The notes under the pieces were generated by a model. The model saw nothing but the letters and a program-made list of their open reading frames with translations. It did no database searches and was not told the origin of the DNA. Position numbers and translations under genes: made by a program. From positions 1,240,001 to 1,304,000 of the forward strand of contig NZ_AP024713.1 in the NCBI RefSeq assembly GCF_019702925.1: a stretch of 64,000 bases of DNA, written 5' to 3'. The stretch is from Campylobacter sp. 19-13652. Its GTDB lineage: Bacteria; Campylobacterota; Campylobacteria; Campylobacterales; Campylobacteraceae. Positions 27,583-36,420 of the stretch are shown here, in pieces (the stretch's first letter is position 1; each line of letters opens with the position of its first letter).

Positions 27583-29223
27583 TTAAACGCTCATTATCTT
27601 TTTAGCCTCTATTCCTATTAGATTAAGCCCCGTTTTAATACTTAATGCAACTACGGCAAGCACCTTTAAAAATGCGTCCTCATCGTCGCTACCTACTATT
27701 TTATTTTCGTTGTAAAATTTATGAAAACTAGCAGCCAAGGTTTTTAAATAATCAGGCAGCTTGTGAAGCTGGTAAGAGCTATAAGCATCATTTAAGACTT
27801 CAGCCAAAGTAAGCGCTTCAAACAATAGATTTTTAGCAGCATCATTTAAACTTGAAATATTTGCACCTTTTACATCATCAACGCTCTTGTTAGCCTTTGC
27901 AAAAAGCTGATGAATACGAGCGTGCGCATAGTTTATGTAAAATACAGGATTAGAGTTATCTTGCTTTTTAAGCTCATCAATATCAAACTCAAGGCTTGAA
28001 GTATTTGCCTTAGAGATAAAAATATAACGTAGCGCATCGGCACCGATTTCGGCTAAAATATCACTCATTAACACCGAATTACCAGCACGTTTACTCATCT
28101 TAAAAGGCTTACCATCTTTTAAAAGGCTCACCATCTGCATAAGCACAATATCTAAGCGATTTTCATCATAGCCTAAAAAGTGAATCGCCGCCTTTAATCT
28201 AGCGATATAGCCGTGATGATCAGCACCCCAGATATTCATATATTTTGCGTAATTTTGCTTAAATTTATCTTCATGGTAGATAATGTCGCCAGCTAGATAT
28301 GTTGGTCTGCCATCATCTCGCACCACCACACGGTCGCTATCATCACCTAACTTGCTTGAGGCGATATATGTAGCACCGTCTTTTACGTAGACTTCGCCTG
28401 ATTTCTCAAGCTTTTTTAAGGTTGGCTCAAGCTGCGAATAAAGCGCCCTCTCGCTAGCCCAACTATCTATGAAAATGCCAGCATCGGCAAGGTCTTTTTT
28501 GATTATCTCAAGCACAAAATCCTTACCAAAATCAGCAAGCCTTGCATTCTCGTTCTCATCAAAAATACCTTTTCCAAATTTATCCAAAGCAGCCCTAGCT
28601 ATGTCTATTATATATTCGCCACGGTAGTATTTCTCAGGATACTGCACGCTCTCACCAAATAGCACCTCGCGCGCTGCTAAGCGTATAGAAAGCCCAAGCA
28701 GATCTATCTGATTGCCAGCATCATTTATATAATACTCAGTCTTTATATCAAATCCTAAATGTCGCCCTACCCTAGCTAAGGTATCGCCATAAACCGCACC
28801 GCGCACATGCCCTATGTGAAGCGGCCCAGTCGGATTTGCGCTGATATACTCAAGCAAGAGGCTATTTTTAGCTTGATTTGCCTTATTAGGGCTTAATTCA
28901 TCTTTATTAAAAGAGCTTGCGACTCTGCCAAATCTAGCAAATTCATCACTATTTTTTAATGCCTCACTCGCTAAATCGTCTAAAAAATCCCCACTAAGCT
29001 TAAAATTTATATATCCATTAACAGCCGTAGCGCTAAAAATCTCACAACCATCAAATTTTTCCACAAGCTCATTTGCTATTACGGCCGGGGATTTTTTCAG
29101 CTCTTTTGCCAGTGAAAATGCAAGCGGAGTAGCATAGTGAGCTAGGTTTTTATCCTTTGGCTTTTCTATTACGACGTCGCGGGCAAGAAGCTTTGCGATA
29201 TTAGAAACAACTACCTGTTTCAA
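27583..29223 (-). CDS. argS: Arginyl-tRNA synthetase
   Basis: Charges tRNA-Arg. The 546-aa class I enzyme has an N-terminal Add-1 domain (1 to about 95), NPTGPLHIGHVRGA with the HIGH signature (about 130), and the KMSKR loop in FKMSKRAGN (about 378). The C-terminal DALR anticodon domain includes YINYAHARIHQLF. The start is TTG at 29223, supported by the fit of MKQVVVSNIAKLL to the family N-terminus. It begins 2 bases after the tatA stop. Confidence 0.95.
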   Translation of the reverse strand: MKQVVVSNIAKLLARDVVIEKPKDKNLAHYATPLAFSLAKELKKSPAVIANELVEKFDGCEIFSATAVNGYINFKLSGDFLDDLASEALKNSDEFARFGRVASSFNKDELSPNKANQAKNSLLLEYISANPTGPLHIGHVRGAVYGDTLARVGRHLGFDIKTEYYINDAGNQIDLLGLSIRLAAREVLFGESVQYPEKYYRGEYIIDIARAALDKFGKGIFDENENARLADFGKDFVLEIIKKDLADAGIFIDSWASERALYSQLEPTLKKLEKSGEVYVKDGATYIASSKLGDDSDRVVVRDDGRPTYLAGDIIYHEDKFKQNYAKYMNIWGADHHGYIARLKAAIHFLGYDENRLDIVLMQMVSLLKDGKPFKMSKRAGNSVLMSDILAEIGADALRYIFISKANTSSLEFDIDELKKQDNSNPVFYINYAHARIHQLFAKANKSVDDVKGANISSLNDAAKNLLFEALTLAEVLNDAYSSYQLHKLPDYLKTLAASFHKFYNENKIVGSDDEDAFLKVLAVVALSIKTGLNLIGIEAKKIMSV

Positions 29224-29225
29224 GC

Positions 29226-29435
29226 TTAAGCCTGTTTTTCTTTTTCTATTGCGCCAATGTCCGCCTTGACCTCTTTATCCTCCGCTTTTACAGCTGGTTT
29301 ATCATCCTCCATCTCGGCTTTAAAGCTCTTTATTCCCTTACCCACGCCTTTGGCTAGCTCTGGTATCTTTTTTGCCCCAAATAATAAAACTATAATCGCA
29401 AGGATTATTAAAAGTTGATTTACACCTATTGCCAT
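29226..29435 (-). CDS. tatA: Sec-independent translocase subunit TatA
   Basis: TatA builds the channel of the twin-arginine export system for folded proteins. The 69-aa protein has one membrane span (about 6-22, [17 protein letters not shown]), the [16 protein letters not shown] hinge and amphipathic helix, and an acidic/Lys-rich tail. The frame is open upstream to 29471, but the ATG at 29435 follows AAAGGAGAAA and gives the usual N-terminus MAIGVNQLL. tatB and tatC are not in the window. Confidence 0.93.
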   Translation of the reverse strand: MAIGVNQLLIILAIIVLLFGAKKIPELAKGVGKGIKSFKAEMEDDKPAVKAEDKEVKADIGAIEKEKQA

Positions 29436-29455
29436 TTTTTCTCCTTTTTTTAAAT

Positions 29456-30067
29456 TTAATCGCCTATCCAAGTTTGCAAAAGCTCATGCACATTAACACC
29501 GCTCGCCTTTAAGCGCATAGATGATATTATGTTTTTTAAACTTTCATAGCTTTTTTGCAAATCGTCATTTATGATTAAGTAATCATACTCATTTATATGC
29601 TCCATTTCGCCAACTGCGTTTAATAGGCGATTTTCTATCACATTATCGCTATCTGTAGCGCGAAATTTTAAGCGTCTTTTAAGCTCGTCTTTATTTACGG
29701 TGGTAACAAAAACTGAGGTAATTATCTTTGCTAGCTTTTCCTTTGCTAGCTTAAAGCCCTGCACATCTATATCAAAGACTACTATCTTGCCCTCACCAAG
29801 AGCCTTTTTTACCTGTATAAGGCTGGTACCGTAAAAGTTTTTGTGCACATTTGCCCACTCTAAAAACTCCCCCGCTTCTATGCCTTTTTTAAATTCGTCC
29901 TCGCTTACAAAGTGATAATGCACCCCGTCTATCTCGCCATCTCTAGGAGCACGCGTCGTCGATGAGATAGAAAATACAAGCCCATCAATCTCCTTTAAAG
30001 CACGGCTTAAAAGAGTGCTTTTACCACTTCCACTAGGGCCTGAGAGTATTAGGATTTGTCCGCTCAC
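29456..30067 (-). CDS. gmk: Guanylate kinase
   Basis: Phosphorylates GMP to GDP. The 203-aa protein has the P-loop [10 protein letters not shown] (about 9-18), the GMP-binding region [19 protein letters not shown] and the lid sequence RLKFRATDS. It starts with ATG in the last codons of the acidic-protein gene (4-base overlap). Confidence 0.95.
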   Translation of the reverse strand: MSGQILILSGPSGSGKSTLLSRALKEIDGLVFSISSTTRAPRDGEIDGVHYHFVSEDEFKKGIEAGEFLEWANVHKNFYGTSLIQVKKALGEGKIVVFDIDVQGFKLAKEKLAKIITSVFVTTVNKDELKRRLKFRATDSDNVIENRLLNAVGEMEHINEYDYLIINDDLQKSYESLKNIISSMRLKASGVNVHELLQTWIGD

Positions 30068-31500
30068 TTCTCATCCTCAAAGCTTATATCCACGCTTATT
30101 TTCATGCCTTTTAAGGCATCTCTAAGCTCACTTTGAGATAGTGCCTTTTTAACCTCGCTAGCCACCTTAGCGCCTATTTTATCTTTTATCTCGTCTAAGT
30201 CAAACTCGACCCCATCGTCCATCTGAACAGCCTCATCAGTGCTCGCAACAAGCTCTTCTACGCCAGCCTCGCTAAGCCCCATAGCAGCCAGCATATCCTC
30301 CTCGGTTATATCATCTAGGCTACCGCTCTTACAAGGCTCTTTTTTGACAGTGCGATCTCCTTCAAGCTCATCACAATCCCCAAGCATATTTATAAGCCCC
30401 TCATCTATCATATCAAGCTCACTAACTGCGTCATAATCTGCACTCTGTTTTGTGCCATTATCTGATACTTCACCTAAATCATCAGGCTCACTCTCATCGC
30501 TTAAAACATCATCTATTGAGTCAATAATCTCATCGATTTCACTTTCCTTAAATTTATCAGCCGCCTCCACCGTCTCTGGCTCAGCCAAAGTATAAGGCTC
30601 GCTAGCATTGTCCTTAATAAGGTCTAACTCATCTAAAAGCTCATCAAGCTCGGCCGCATCTGCGCCTTGCGCCTGCTCTACTTCAGGCTCTGCTATTTGC
30701 ACAGGCTCATCCACACCTACCTCATCTAAATCCAAAACTTCCATACTTTCAATCTCATCCACTAGCGAACTAAGCTCTCCTAGCCCAGCATCGGCTAAAC
30801 TTGCTTCATCATCACTGTTTAAATTTATCTCATCGTCTGCCACATCATCTAAGCTAGCCTCATCAGGCAAAGTCTCACCACTAGCAATAGGCTCATCCGC
30901 CTCAAGCAAAGCATCAAGCTCATCTAATCCCATCTCATCATCAAATTCATCGCCTTGAATTAGCTCATCGGAAGCTTTTTGGGACTCATCTTTATCGCTT
31001 CGCTCATCATTTGTAAAAATCTCATCAAGCTCGCTTATGTCATCGACAGACTCTATCTGCGCATCATCAAATTTAATCTCATCAAGCTCTTTTAAATTAT
31101 CTAAATCGTCAACGCCTTCAATATCATCAAAATCGGCAAGCTCGTCATCATTGCTAAGCTCAGTCTCATCGGTATCACTAATCTGACTAGAAAGATCAAG
31201 TCCGCTTGTGATGTCATTAAAAGCTGTGATAAACTCAGTCGGTAAAAAAGGCTTTTCAAGGACTGCGTTTGCGGTTTTTGGGTGCTCACCGCCTCTAGGG
31301 GCTAGATAAATAAGCAAAGGAGCTATCAACAAAACATCATCAATGCTAACACCTGCGTCACTATCAAGCACAGCCACATCAAACTCACCCTCAAACAGCT
31401 CAGGCTCGTCACCCTCGACATATTGTGCGCTGATTTTATTTAGGCTAAGAGTAATAAGCCGTGAAACAGCGGTGTTGTTATTTACTAGCGCAACCCTCAT
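30064..31500 (-). CDS. Highly acidic protein with degenerate receiver-like N-terminus
   Basis: A 478-aa protein that is overwhelmingly Asp/Glu-rich after residue 110, with recurring LDELD-, DDISELDE- and SIDDVLSDE-type units. The first 100 residues resemble a response-regulator receiver: VALVNNNTAVSRLI, FDVAVLDSD at the phosphorylation position and VLEKPFLPTEF with the conserved Lys. The usual acidic pocket is replaced by Asn. The C-terminus (KVASEVKKALSQSELRDALKGM) is a basic helix. C. jejuni has a 'highly acidic protein' (Cj1178c) between gmk and fliR. Its function is unknown to me; a scaffold or localisation role is only a guess. Confidence 0.8.
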   Translation of the reverse strand: MRVALVNNNTAVSRLITLSLNKISAQYVEGDEPELFEGEFDVAVLDSDAGVSIDDVLLIAPLLIYLAPRGGEHPKTANAVLEKPFLPTEFITAFNDITSGLDLSSQISDTDETELSNDDELADFDDIEGVDDLDNLKELDEIKFDDAQIESVDDISELDEIFTNDERSDKDESQKASDELIQGDEFDDEMGLDELDALLEADEPIASGETLPDEASLDDVADDEINLNSDDEASLADAGLGELSSLVDEIESMEVLDLDEVGVDEPVQIAEPEVEQAQGADAAELDELLDELDLIKDNASEPYTLAEPETVEAADKFKESEIDEIIDSIDDVLSDESEPDDLGEVSDNGTKQSADYDAVSELDMIDEGLINMLGDCDELEGDRTVKKEPCKSGSLDDITEEDMLAAMGLSEAGVEELVASTDEAVQMDDGVEFDLDEIKDKIGAKVASEVKKALSQSELRDALKGMKISVDISFEDEK

Positions 31501-31555
31501 AATATCTCCTTTTGGGACTTTAAATTGCTAATTTTACGATAAAATACTTTTATTT

Positions 31556-32320
31556 TCAATTAAAAAATAGGCTTGGCATATCATTTAATATACCCAAGGC
31601 AAGCTTGCTAAAAATCTGCATAATGCCAGCAAGGACTGCTATTAAAACGCAAAATGCTATGGTTATTTTTATAGGGTAGCCAACGACTAAGAGATTAAAC
31701 TGCGGCATAGTCTTCATAAGCATGCCAAAAATGAGGTCTGAAAGCAGACTAAGCGCAAGTATGGGAAAAGATAGCGTAAAGCCAAAGATAAATAAATTTA
31801 CCACCTGATTTGTGATATACATGATGACATTTTCACCCAGCATATAATCCCCTAGTGGGATAAATTTAAGCGAATGGGCGTAAAAAAGCAAGAGTATGTG
31901 ATGTCCGTCAAAAGCCAAAAAAGTAAGCAACGCAAGGTAATTTATGATATTTGCTATGATGGGGGAGTTTGTGCCTGATTGAGGGTCAAGCACCGTAGCC
32001 ATAGAAAAGCCCATAATCATAGAAATCTGCTCCCCAGCAAGCGAAAGCGCGGCAAAGAGGATATTTAAAAGAAGCCCTGCGGCTAATCCTAAAAGCACTT
32101 CGCCTAAAATCTCCACAACCAAAAAATTTATACTATTAGTACTCACTGTCGCCACTGGGTAAAATATCACGCAAAGCACGAAAACTAGGGCGGTTTTTAC
32201 AGTTAGCGGGATTTGGTTGTGCGAATAAAAAGGAAAAAAAACTATAAGCCCACTAAGTCTAGCAAAAAGAAGCATAAAAGTAACAACTCTATCTGCGCCA
32301 AAAAACTGCACTAACTCCAC
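31556..32320 (-). CDS. fliR: Flagellar export apparatus protein FliR
   Basis: FliR is a membrane component of the flagellar type III export gate. The 254-aa protein has about six hydrophobic segments, the conserved ARLSGLIVFFPFYSHNQIPLTVK near the start (residues about 21-43) and GMLMKTMPQFNLLVVGYPIKI near the C-terminus. The ATG at 32320 has AAGGTA upstream. A 14-codon ORF with a better ribosome site ends just inside the fliR start. Confidence 0.94.
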   Translation of the reverse strand: MELVQFFGADRVVTFMLLFARLSGLIVFFPFYSHNQIPLTVKTALVFVLCVIFYPVATVSTNSINFLVVEILGEVLLGLAAGLLLNILFAALSLAGEQISMIMGFSMATVLDPQSGTNSPIIANIINYLALLTFLAFDGHHILLLFYAHSLKFIPLGDYMLGENVIMYITNQVVNLFIFGFTLSFPILALSLLSDLIFGMLMKTMPQFNLLVVGYPIKITIAFCVLIAVLAGIMQIFSKLALGILNDMPSLFFN

Positions 32321-32355
32321 GAATGTACCTTTTTTTGGGTGTTGGGCGTGTGCAT
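32311..32355 (-). CDS. Possible 14-codon leader ORF overlapping the fliR start
   Basis: ATG at 32355 after AGGAGAGCTAAGGT encodes MHTPNTQKKVHSWS and stops (TAG, 32313-32311) ten bases into fliR in another frame. It could feed ribosomes to fliR by translational coupling. There is no evidence beyond position and ribosome site. Confidence 0.3.
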   Translation of the reverse strand: MHTPNTQKKVHSWS

Positions 32356-32514
32356 ACCTTAGCTCTCCTGATACCTTTTGTGGGATATTTTATAATTTTA
32401 CCAAAATAGGTTAAATTTAAATAAGCAGTGGTTTAAATATGGATTTTAAATTTAATCACGCTGTGGGATTTTCACTCAAAAAAAGTGAGGCTGAATGGGG
32501 CTTAAATATCAAAT

Positions 32515-33156
32515 TTATTCCTGTGTCAAAACGCCATTTTCTAAACGGTATCTAAAATCGCACATCTTAGCTATATTTTCATCATGAGTAACTAACATAA
32601 GGCAGGCATCATACTTTTTTATATACTCAAACATAGCACCCATGACTTCATTAGCTGTATTTTTATCAAGATTACCAGTAGGTTCATCAGCAAAAATAAT
32701 GCGTGGTTGCTTTGCAAGCACCCTAGCTATGCTTACTCTTTGCTGCTGTCCGCCGCTAAGAGAGCCTACTTTTTGATTTAAAACGCCATCTATGCCAAGC
32801 CTATTTAAAAGCTCATTATCTATCTGCTTGCCGCTTAAAATGCTAGATAACTCTATATTTTCAGCTGCACTAAAACCTTTAAAAAGATAGTGGGATTGAA
32901 ATATAATACCAAAATCTAATCTACGTATCCTTAAAAGCTCATCATTGCTTAAAGAATAAATAGACTTTTTATTATAAAAAACCTCTCCAAATTTTGGCTT
33001 TAAAAGAGTGGATAGTATATGAATAAGAGTTGATTTGCCACAACCGCTAGTTCCCAGTATGGCTACGCTCTGGCAATTAGAAATGGATATATTAATATCT
33101 GAAAAAAGGGGGTAATCATAGCTATGTCCAAGTCCTACCCCTGATAAAAGCTTCAT
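32515..33156 (-). CDS. ABC transporter ATP-binding protein, LolD/MacB-like
   Basis: A 213-aa ABC ATPase: Walker A GTSGCGKST (about 35), signature LSGGQQQR (about 127) and Walker B RIIFADEPTGNLD, with the switch His in LVTHD. The sequence type is that of LolD/MacB/FtsE ATPases, which pair with a FtsX-like permease. No permease gene is adjacent: the neighbours are a Pmp3 protein (4-base overlap) and fliR. C. jejuni has a similar orphan ATPase here (Cj1180c). Confidence 0.88.
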   Translation of the reverse strand: MKLLSGVGLGHSYDYPLFSDINISISNCQSVAILGTSGCGKSTLIHILSTLLKPKFGEVFYNKKSIYSLSNDELLRIRRLDFGIIFQSHYLFKGFSAAENIELSSILSGKQIDNELLNRLGIDGVLNQKVGSLSGGQQQRVSIARVLAKQPRIIFADEPTGNLDKNTANEVMGAMFEYIKKYDACLMLVTHDENIAKMCDFRYRLENGVLTQE

Positions 33157-33341
33157 TGTCTGGTTAAGCTCTTAATTTTTTGATCAGTCTTATACTGCCC
33201 CAAGGCATACACAGCCCAAAGGGCGGCAGGTAGCCACCCTATAAGCGTGATTTGCAACACGAGACAAACTATACCAGCTATAGGTCTGCCGATAGTAAAA
33301 AATAGAAAAAACGGCAAAAATATAGCTATAATTAGTCTCAT
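33153..33341 (-). CDS. Pmp3/YqaE-family small membrane protein
   Basis: A 62-aa protein with two membrane spans (about 2-20 and 23-47) and the Pmp3 family pattern AIFLPFFLFF, then RPIAGIVCLVLQITLIGWLP. Family members influence membrane potential or cation sensitivity in yeast and plants; the bacterial role is unclear. It lies between tsf and the ABC ATPase and overlaps the latter by 4 bases. Confidence 0.82.
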   Translation of the reverse strand: MRLIIAIFLPFFLFFTIGRPIAGIVCLVLQITLIGWLPAALWAVYALGQYKTDQKIKSLTRQ

Positions 33342-33354
33342 ATCTGCTCGCCCA

Positions 33355-34419
33355 TTAGCCTATTTGAGCGGCAACTTCGGCTGCGAAGTCTTCGTTTTTC
33401 TTTTCTAAGCCCTCGCCTAGTTCAAAGCGGACATATTTTACTATCTCGATTTTGCCGCCTAGTTCTTGCGATTTTTCAGCTACGACTTGCTCTATAGTCT
33501 TTTTATCATCCATTACATAAAACTGCCCTAGTAGCGTTAGGCGCTGATCTAGCACGGTGTTATCAGCATAAAATCTCTCGATTTTACCAGGTATGATTTT
33601 ATCCCAAATTTTCTCAGGTTTGCCTTCTACTTTTAGCTCAGCTTCTATATCAGCCTTTGCCTTTGCCATTACTTCATCGCTTAGCTGCAATCGACTGGCG
33701 TATTGTGGGATATTGTGAAGTGGCTTGCCTAGGCGTTTTAGCTCTTCATTATCTTTTTCTAGCTCAGCTTTTAGTGCGATAAATTCTTTCTCCACAAAGT
33801 CCTTATCTAGGTCTTTATAGCTTATCACGCTTGGCTTCATAGCCGCTGCGTGCATACATAGATTGCGTAAAAAATCGCCCAGCTTGCCAGCTATCTCGCT
33901 ATTTTCACAAGCAGCGCCGATTAGCACGCCCACACGGCCATTTGAATGCACATATCCTGCCACTGCACCATTTGCGTCTGCTTTAATAGTTTCAAAGCGG
34001 CGCACAACTAGATTTTCGCCGATTGTTGCGATTTGACTTTTAAAATAATCTTCAAATTTAACGCCGTTCAATTCACTGCTGCTTAGCTCTTCTACGCTTA
34101 CTATGCCGTTGTTTTGAATGTGTAGCGTAGTGTCCTTTGTAAGAGCTTGAAACTGGGCATTTTTAGCGACAAAGTCAGTCTCAGAGTTTATCTCTGTGAT
34201 AGTTGCGATTTTAGCGTCGCTTGAGACTTCCACGCTTACTAAGCCCTCGCTAGCTAGGCGGTCTGCCTTTTTAGCAGCCTGCCCCAAGCCCTTTTCACGC
34301 AAAATATCGACTGCTTTCTCCATATCTCCGTTTGCTTCGGCAAGTGCCTTTTTGCAGTCCATCATACCAGCTCCAGTTGATTCTCGGAGCTCCTTTACCA
34401 TTTGTGCTGTTATTTCCAT
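33355..34419 (-). CDS. tsf: Elongation factor Ts
   Basis: EF-Ts exchanges GDP for GTP on EF-Tu. The 354-aa protein begins with the UBA-like domain (MVKELRESTGAGMMDCKKAL), followed by the core with TDFVAKN and HIAA-type region CMHAAAMKPS. A C-terminal extension includes VLDQRLTLLGQFYVMDDKKT, as is common in Campylobacter. Its ATG overlaps the rpsB stop by one base (TAATG). Confidence 0.95.
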   Translation of the reverse strand: MEITAQMVKELRESTGAGMMDCKKALAEANGDMEKAVDILREKGLGQAAKKADRLASEGLVSVEVSSDAKIATITEINSETDFVAKNAQFQALTKDTTLHIQNNGIVSVEELSSSELNGVKFEDYFKSQIATIGENLVVRRFETIKADANGAVAGYVHSNGRVGVLIGAACENSEIAGKLGDFLRNLCMHAAAMKPSVISYKDLDKDFVEKEFIALKAELEKDNEELKRLGKPLHNIPQYASRLQLSDEVMAKAKADIEAELKVEGKPEKIWDKIIPGKIERFYADNTVLDQRLTLLGQFYVMDDKKTIEQVVAEKSQELGGKIEIVKYVRFELGEGLEKKNEDFAAEVAAQIG

Positions 34420-35201
34420 TACTCTTCGTCCTCGCTTGCAAAATCTTCTTCGCTCATCGCTTCAGCCACGACTTCGTCTTTTTCTTCTTGGCTTACTGGC
34501 TCGCCTTGCTCAGCGTCTTGCTCTAGCAGGCTTTTGCCTTCGATTATAGCTTCACACATTTCCTGGCAGAAAAGCTGCACACTGCGAATGGCGTCATCAT
34601 TGCCTGGGATTGGGTAATCAACAACGTCTGGGTCGCAGTTTGTATCGATTGGTGCTACTACTGGCATACCTAGGCGATTTGCCTCTTGCACTGCGATTTT
34701 TTCTTTCACGGTGTCGATAACAAATATCATATCAGGCAGGTTTTTCATATTGCGGATACCGCCCAAAGTCGCGATTAGCTTCTCTTTTTTGCGGCGTAGC
34801 ATTAGGCCTTCTTTTTTAGTTAGCAGGTTGATTGAGCCGTCTTCTTCCATAGCTTCGATAACTTCAAGCTTTCTTATGCTCTGGCGAATTGTGCCAAAGT
34901 TTGTTAGCATTCCGCCTAGCCAGCGGTGATTTACATATGGCATACCGCACTTTTCAGCGTAGTCTTTGATAGCTTGGACGGCTTGCTTTTTAGTGCCAAC
35001 AAATAGTATGGTCTTGCCCTCAGCTGCAGCGTCTCTTACTATATTATATGTGTAACGGAAGTAGCGGATGGTTTTTTGAAGATCGATTATGTAAATGCCC
35101 TTTCTCTCGCCAAAGATAAATTTTTTCATCTTTGGGTTCCATCTGCGTGTTTGGTGCCCGAAATGCACACCGCATTCTAGTAGATCTCTCATAGTTACCA
35201 T
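34419..35201 (-). CDS. rpsB: 30S ribosomal protein S2
   Basis: The 260-aa protein has the family signatures [20 protein letters not shown] and [19 protein letters not shown], with [13 protein letters not shown], and ends with an acidic tail. GGAGA precedes the ATG at 35201. The rpsB-tsf pair is a near-universal operon; the Pmp3 gene follows tsf closely. Confidence 0.96.
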   Translation of the reverse strand: MVTMRDLLECGVHFGHQTRRWNPKMKKFIFGERKGIYIIDLQKTIRYFRYTYNIVRDAAAEGKTILFVGTKKQAVQAIKDYAEKCGMPYVNHRWLGGMLTNFGTIRQSIRKLEVIEAMEEDGSINLLTKKEGLMLRRKKEKLIATLGGIRNMKNLPDMIFVIDTVKEKIAVQEANRLGMPVVAPIDTNCDPDVVDYPIPGNDDAIRSVQLFCQEMCEAIIEGKSLLEQDAEQGEPVSQEEKDEVVAEAMSEEDFASEDEE

Positions 35202-35317
35202 AGTGTCTCCTTTGCCTATTTTAGGCGATTTAGTTTTACCTCCACACCCATTAACGCTTCAAATTTAATCTAAAACGCAACCAAACTCAGGACTGGTGTG
35301 TGTGAAATAAGGCTCGC

Positions 35318-35323
35318 ATTCTA
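35318..35323 (-). promoter_or_regulatory. -10 box of the rpsB promoter
   Basis: On the minus strand TAGAAT is preceded by GGC and T-rich DNA (TTTTAGCTATTTTT). It implies a leader of about 110 bases before rpsB, long enough for autoregulation by S2, although I cannot identify a known leader structure. Confidence 0.5.
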
Positions 35324-35617
35324 GCCAAAAATAGCTAAAATTTAGATAAATATTTAATCTGTTGTTAGGATTTTGTCTCTGCTTTATGTTATAACTTTTC
35401 CGTAAAAGTTCCGTAAAAATCTAGGCAAGCAAGCCTTGCGACAAAGCAGATTACTTTTCATGGTGGCAGTGCTACGATTTTTAGCATCTTATCATGTGTA
35501 GCAAAAATAATCGTTAGCACGTTTTTAAAAGCAAAGCAAGCAATAAATAAGTAACTTATTGAGTGTTGTTTGAGTCCTTTTTCATGCAGCAAACTGGAGG
35601 TGTGCTTTAGACGAGGC

Positions 35618-35654
35618 GGTTTTTAAATTTGCAAAAAAACAAAATTTAAAAACC
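35618..35654 (-). repeat. 13-bp inverted repeat downstream of pgeF
   Basis: GGTTTTTAAATTT (35618-35630) pairs perfectly with 35642-35654 around an 11-base loop, about 35 bases past the pgeF stop. It could end pgeF transcription, but there is no T-tract. Confidence 0.6.
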
Positions 35655-35688
35655 AACAAAGCCCTAAGGCAAAAAGACAAGCAAAATC

Positions 35689-36420
35689 CTAAGCTTTAGC
35701 TTCTTTTATATTTATCACCCCTGCAAATCTGCCAGTAACGCCATCTCTACGGTATGAAAAATAATCAGCCTCAGAGGCAAAAGTACAAGCTCCGTCAAAT
35801 TTAACATCCGTTATGCCAAGCAATTCAAACTCGGCTTTTAACGCAGCTTCCATATCAAAATGTCTGCCGCTTTCAGTTTTAAATTTATTAAACTCGCCCA
35901 AATCCATATCGCCTATTTCATAGTTTTCAGCCTTGATAAAAGCGCTAACAAAAGCTGATATATCCTCAGCCTTGGTACCGTAAAGTTCACCCATTTTTGC
36001 CACAGTTTTACTTAAAATTCGCGCACAAATCCCAGCCCTGCCAGCATGTACGGCTGCTATGGCGATATTGTTTTTATCATATAAAAGCACGCCAGCACAA
36101 TCTGCCATAAGTACACCAAGCCCTAAATTTGGTACATTTGTAATAAGCGCATCACACTCAGGCTCAAACTCAGGCACATCACGCACCTCAACAACATTAT
36201 CGCCATTTTGCTGATTCATAAAAACCAGCCGATTACCCACTAAAGAGCTTGAAAGCATCATACGATTTTGCCTGACATTATTTGTATTATCGCCCACATG
36301 ATAAGCTAGATTAAAGCCACCGTAAACTCCGCTACTTACGCCACCTTGACGACGCGTAAAAAGCGCCTCTGCTTCCTTTGCTTTTAGTACATTCTTAAAG
36401 CGAGTTCTATCTGTCGCCAT
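35689..36420 (-). CDS. PgeF/YfiH (laccase-domain) family protein
   Basis: A 243-aa protein of the family that includes peptidoglycan editing factor PgeF. Conserved parts: FTRRQGGVSSGVYGGFNLA, VLMADCAGVLLYD and AVHAGRAGI. The family's zinc is held by His (in QVHG), Cys (DC) and His (HAGWRG). Here Cys and the second His are present, but the first motif reads NQQNGDNV, with Asn in place of His, so metal binding may differ. The ATG at 36420 has AGGAGGAGCA upstream and lies 37 bases inside the end of ribE, so the two are coupled. Confidence 0.82.
   Translation of the reverse strand: MATDRTRFKNVLKAKEAEALFTRRQGGVSSGVYGGFNLAYHVGDNTNNVRQNRMMLSSSLVGNRLVFMNQQNGDNVVEVRDVPEFEPECDALITNVPNLGLGVLMADCAGVLLYDKNNIAIAAVHAGRAGICARILSKTVAKMGELYGTKAEDISAFVSAFIKAENYEIGDMDLGEFNKFKTESGRHFDMEAALKAEFELLGITDVKFDGACTFASEADYFSYRRDGVTGRFAGVINIKEAKA

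Larger units (their letters stand above)
35202..35688. other. Gene-free region with rpsB leader and hairpins
   Basis: The right-hand 150 bases next to rpsB are its promoter and leader. The rest, up to the end of pgeF, has no coding sequence. It contains a hairpin-like stretch around CGATTTTTAGC and GCAAAAATAATCG (about 35474-35515), similar in plan to the intergenic elements, and an AT-rich inverted repeat near pgeF. Confidence 0.55.

Noticed and set aside
30239-30958. Long Ser-rich open frames on the plus strand opposite the acidic-protein gene
   Set aside because: They are the antisense of Asp/Glu codons (TC-rich), with no ribosome site; the minus-strand frame has neighbours and operon context.
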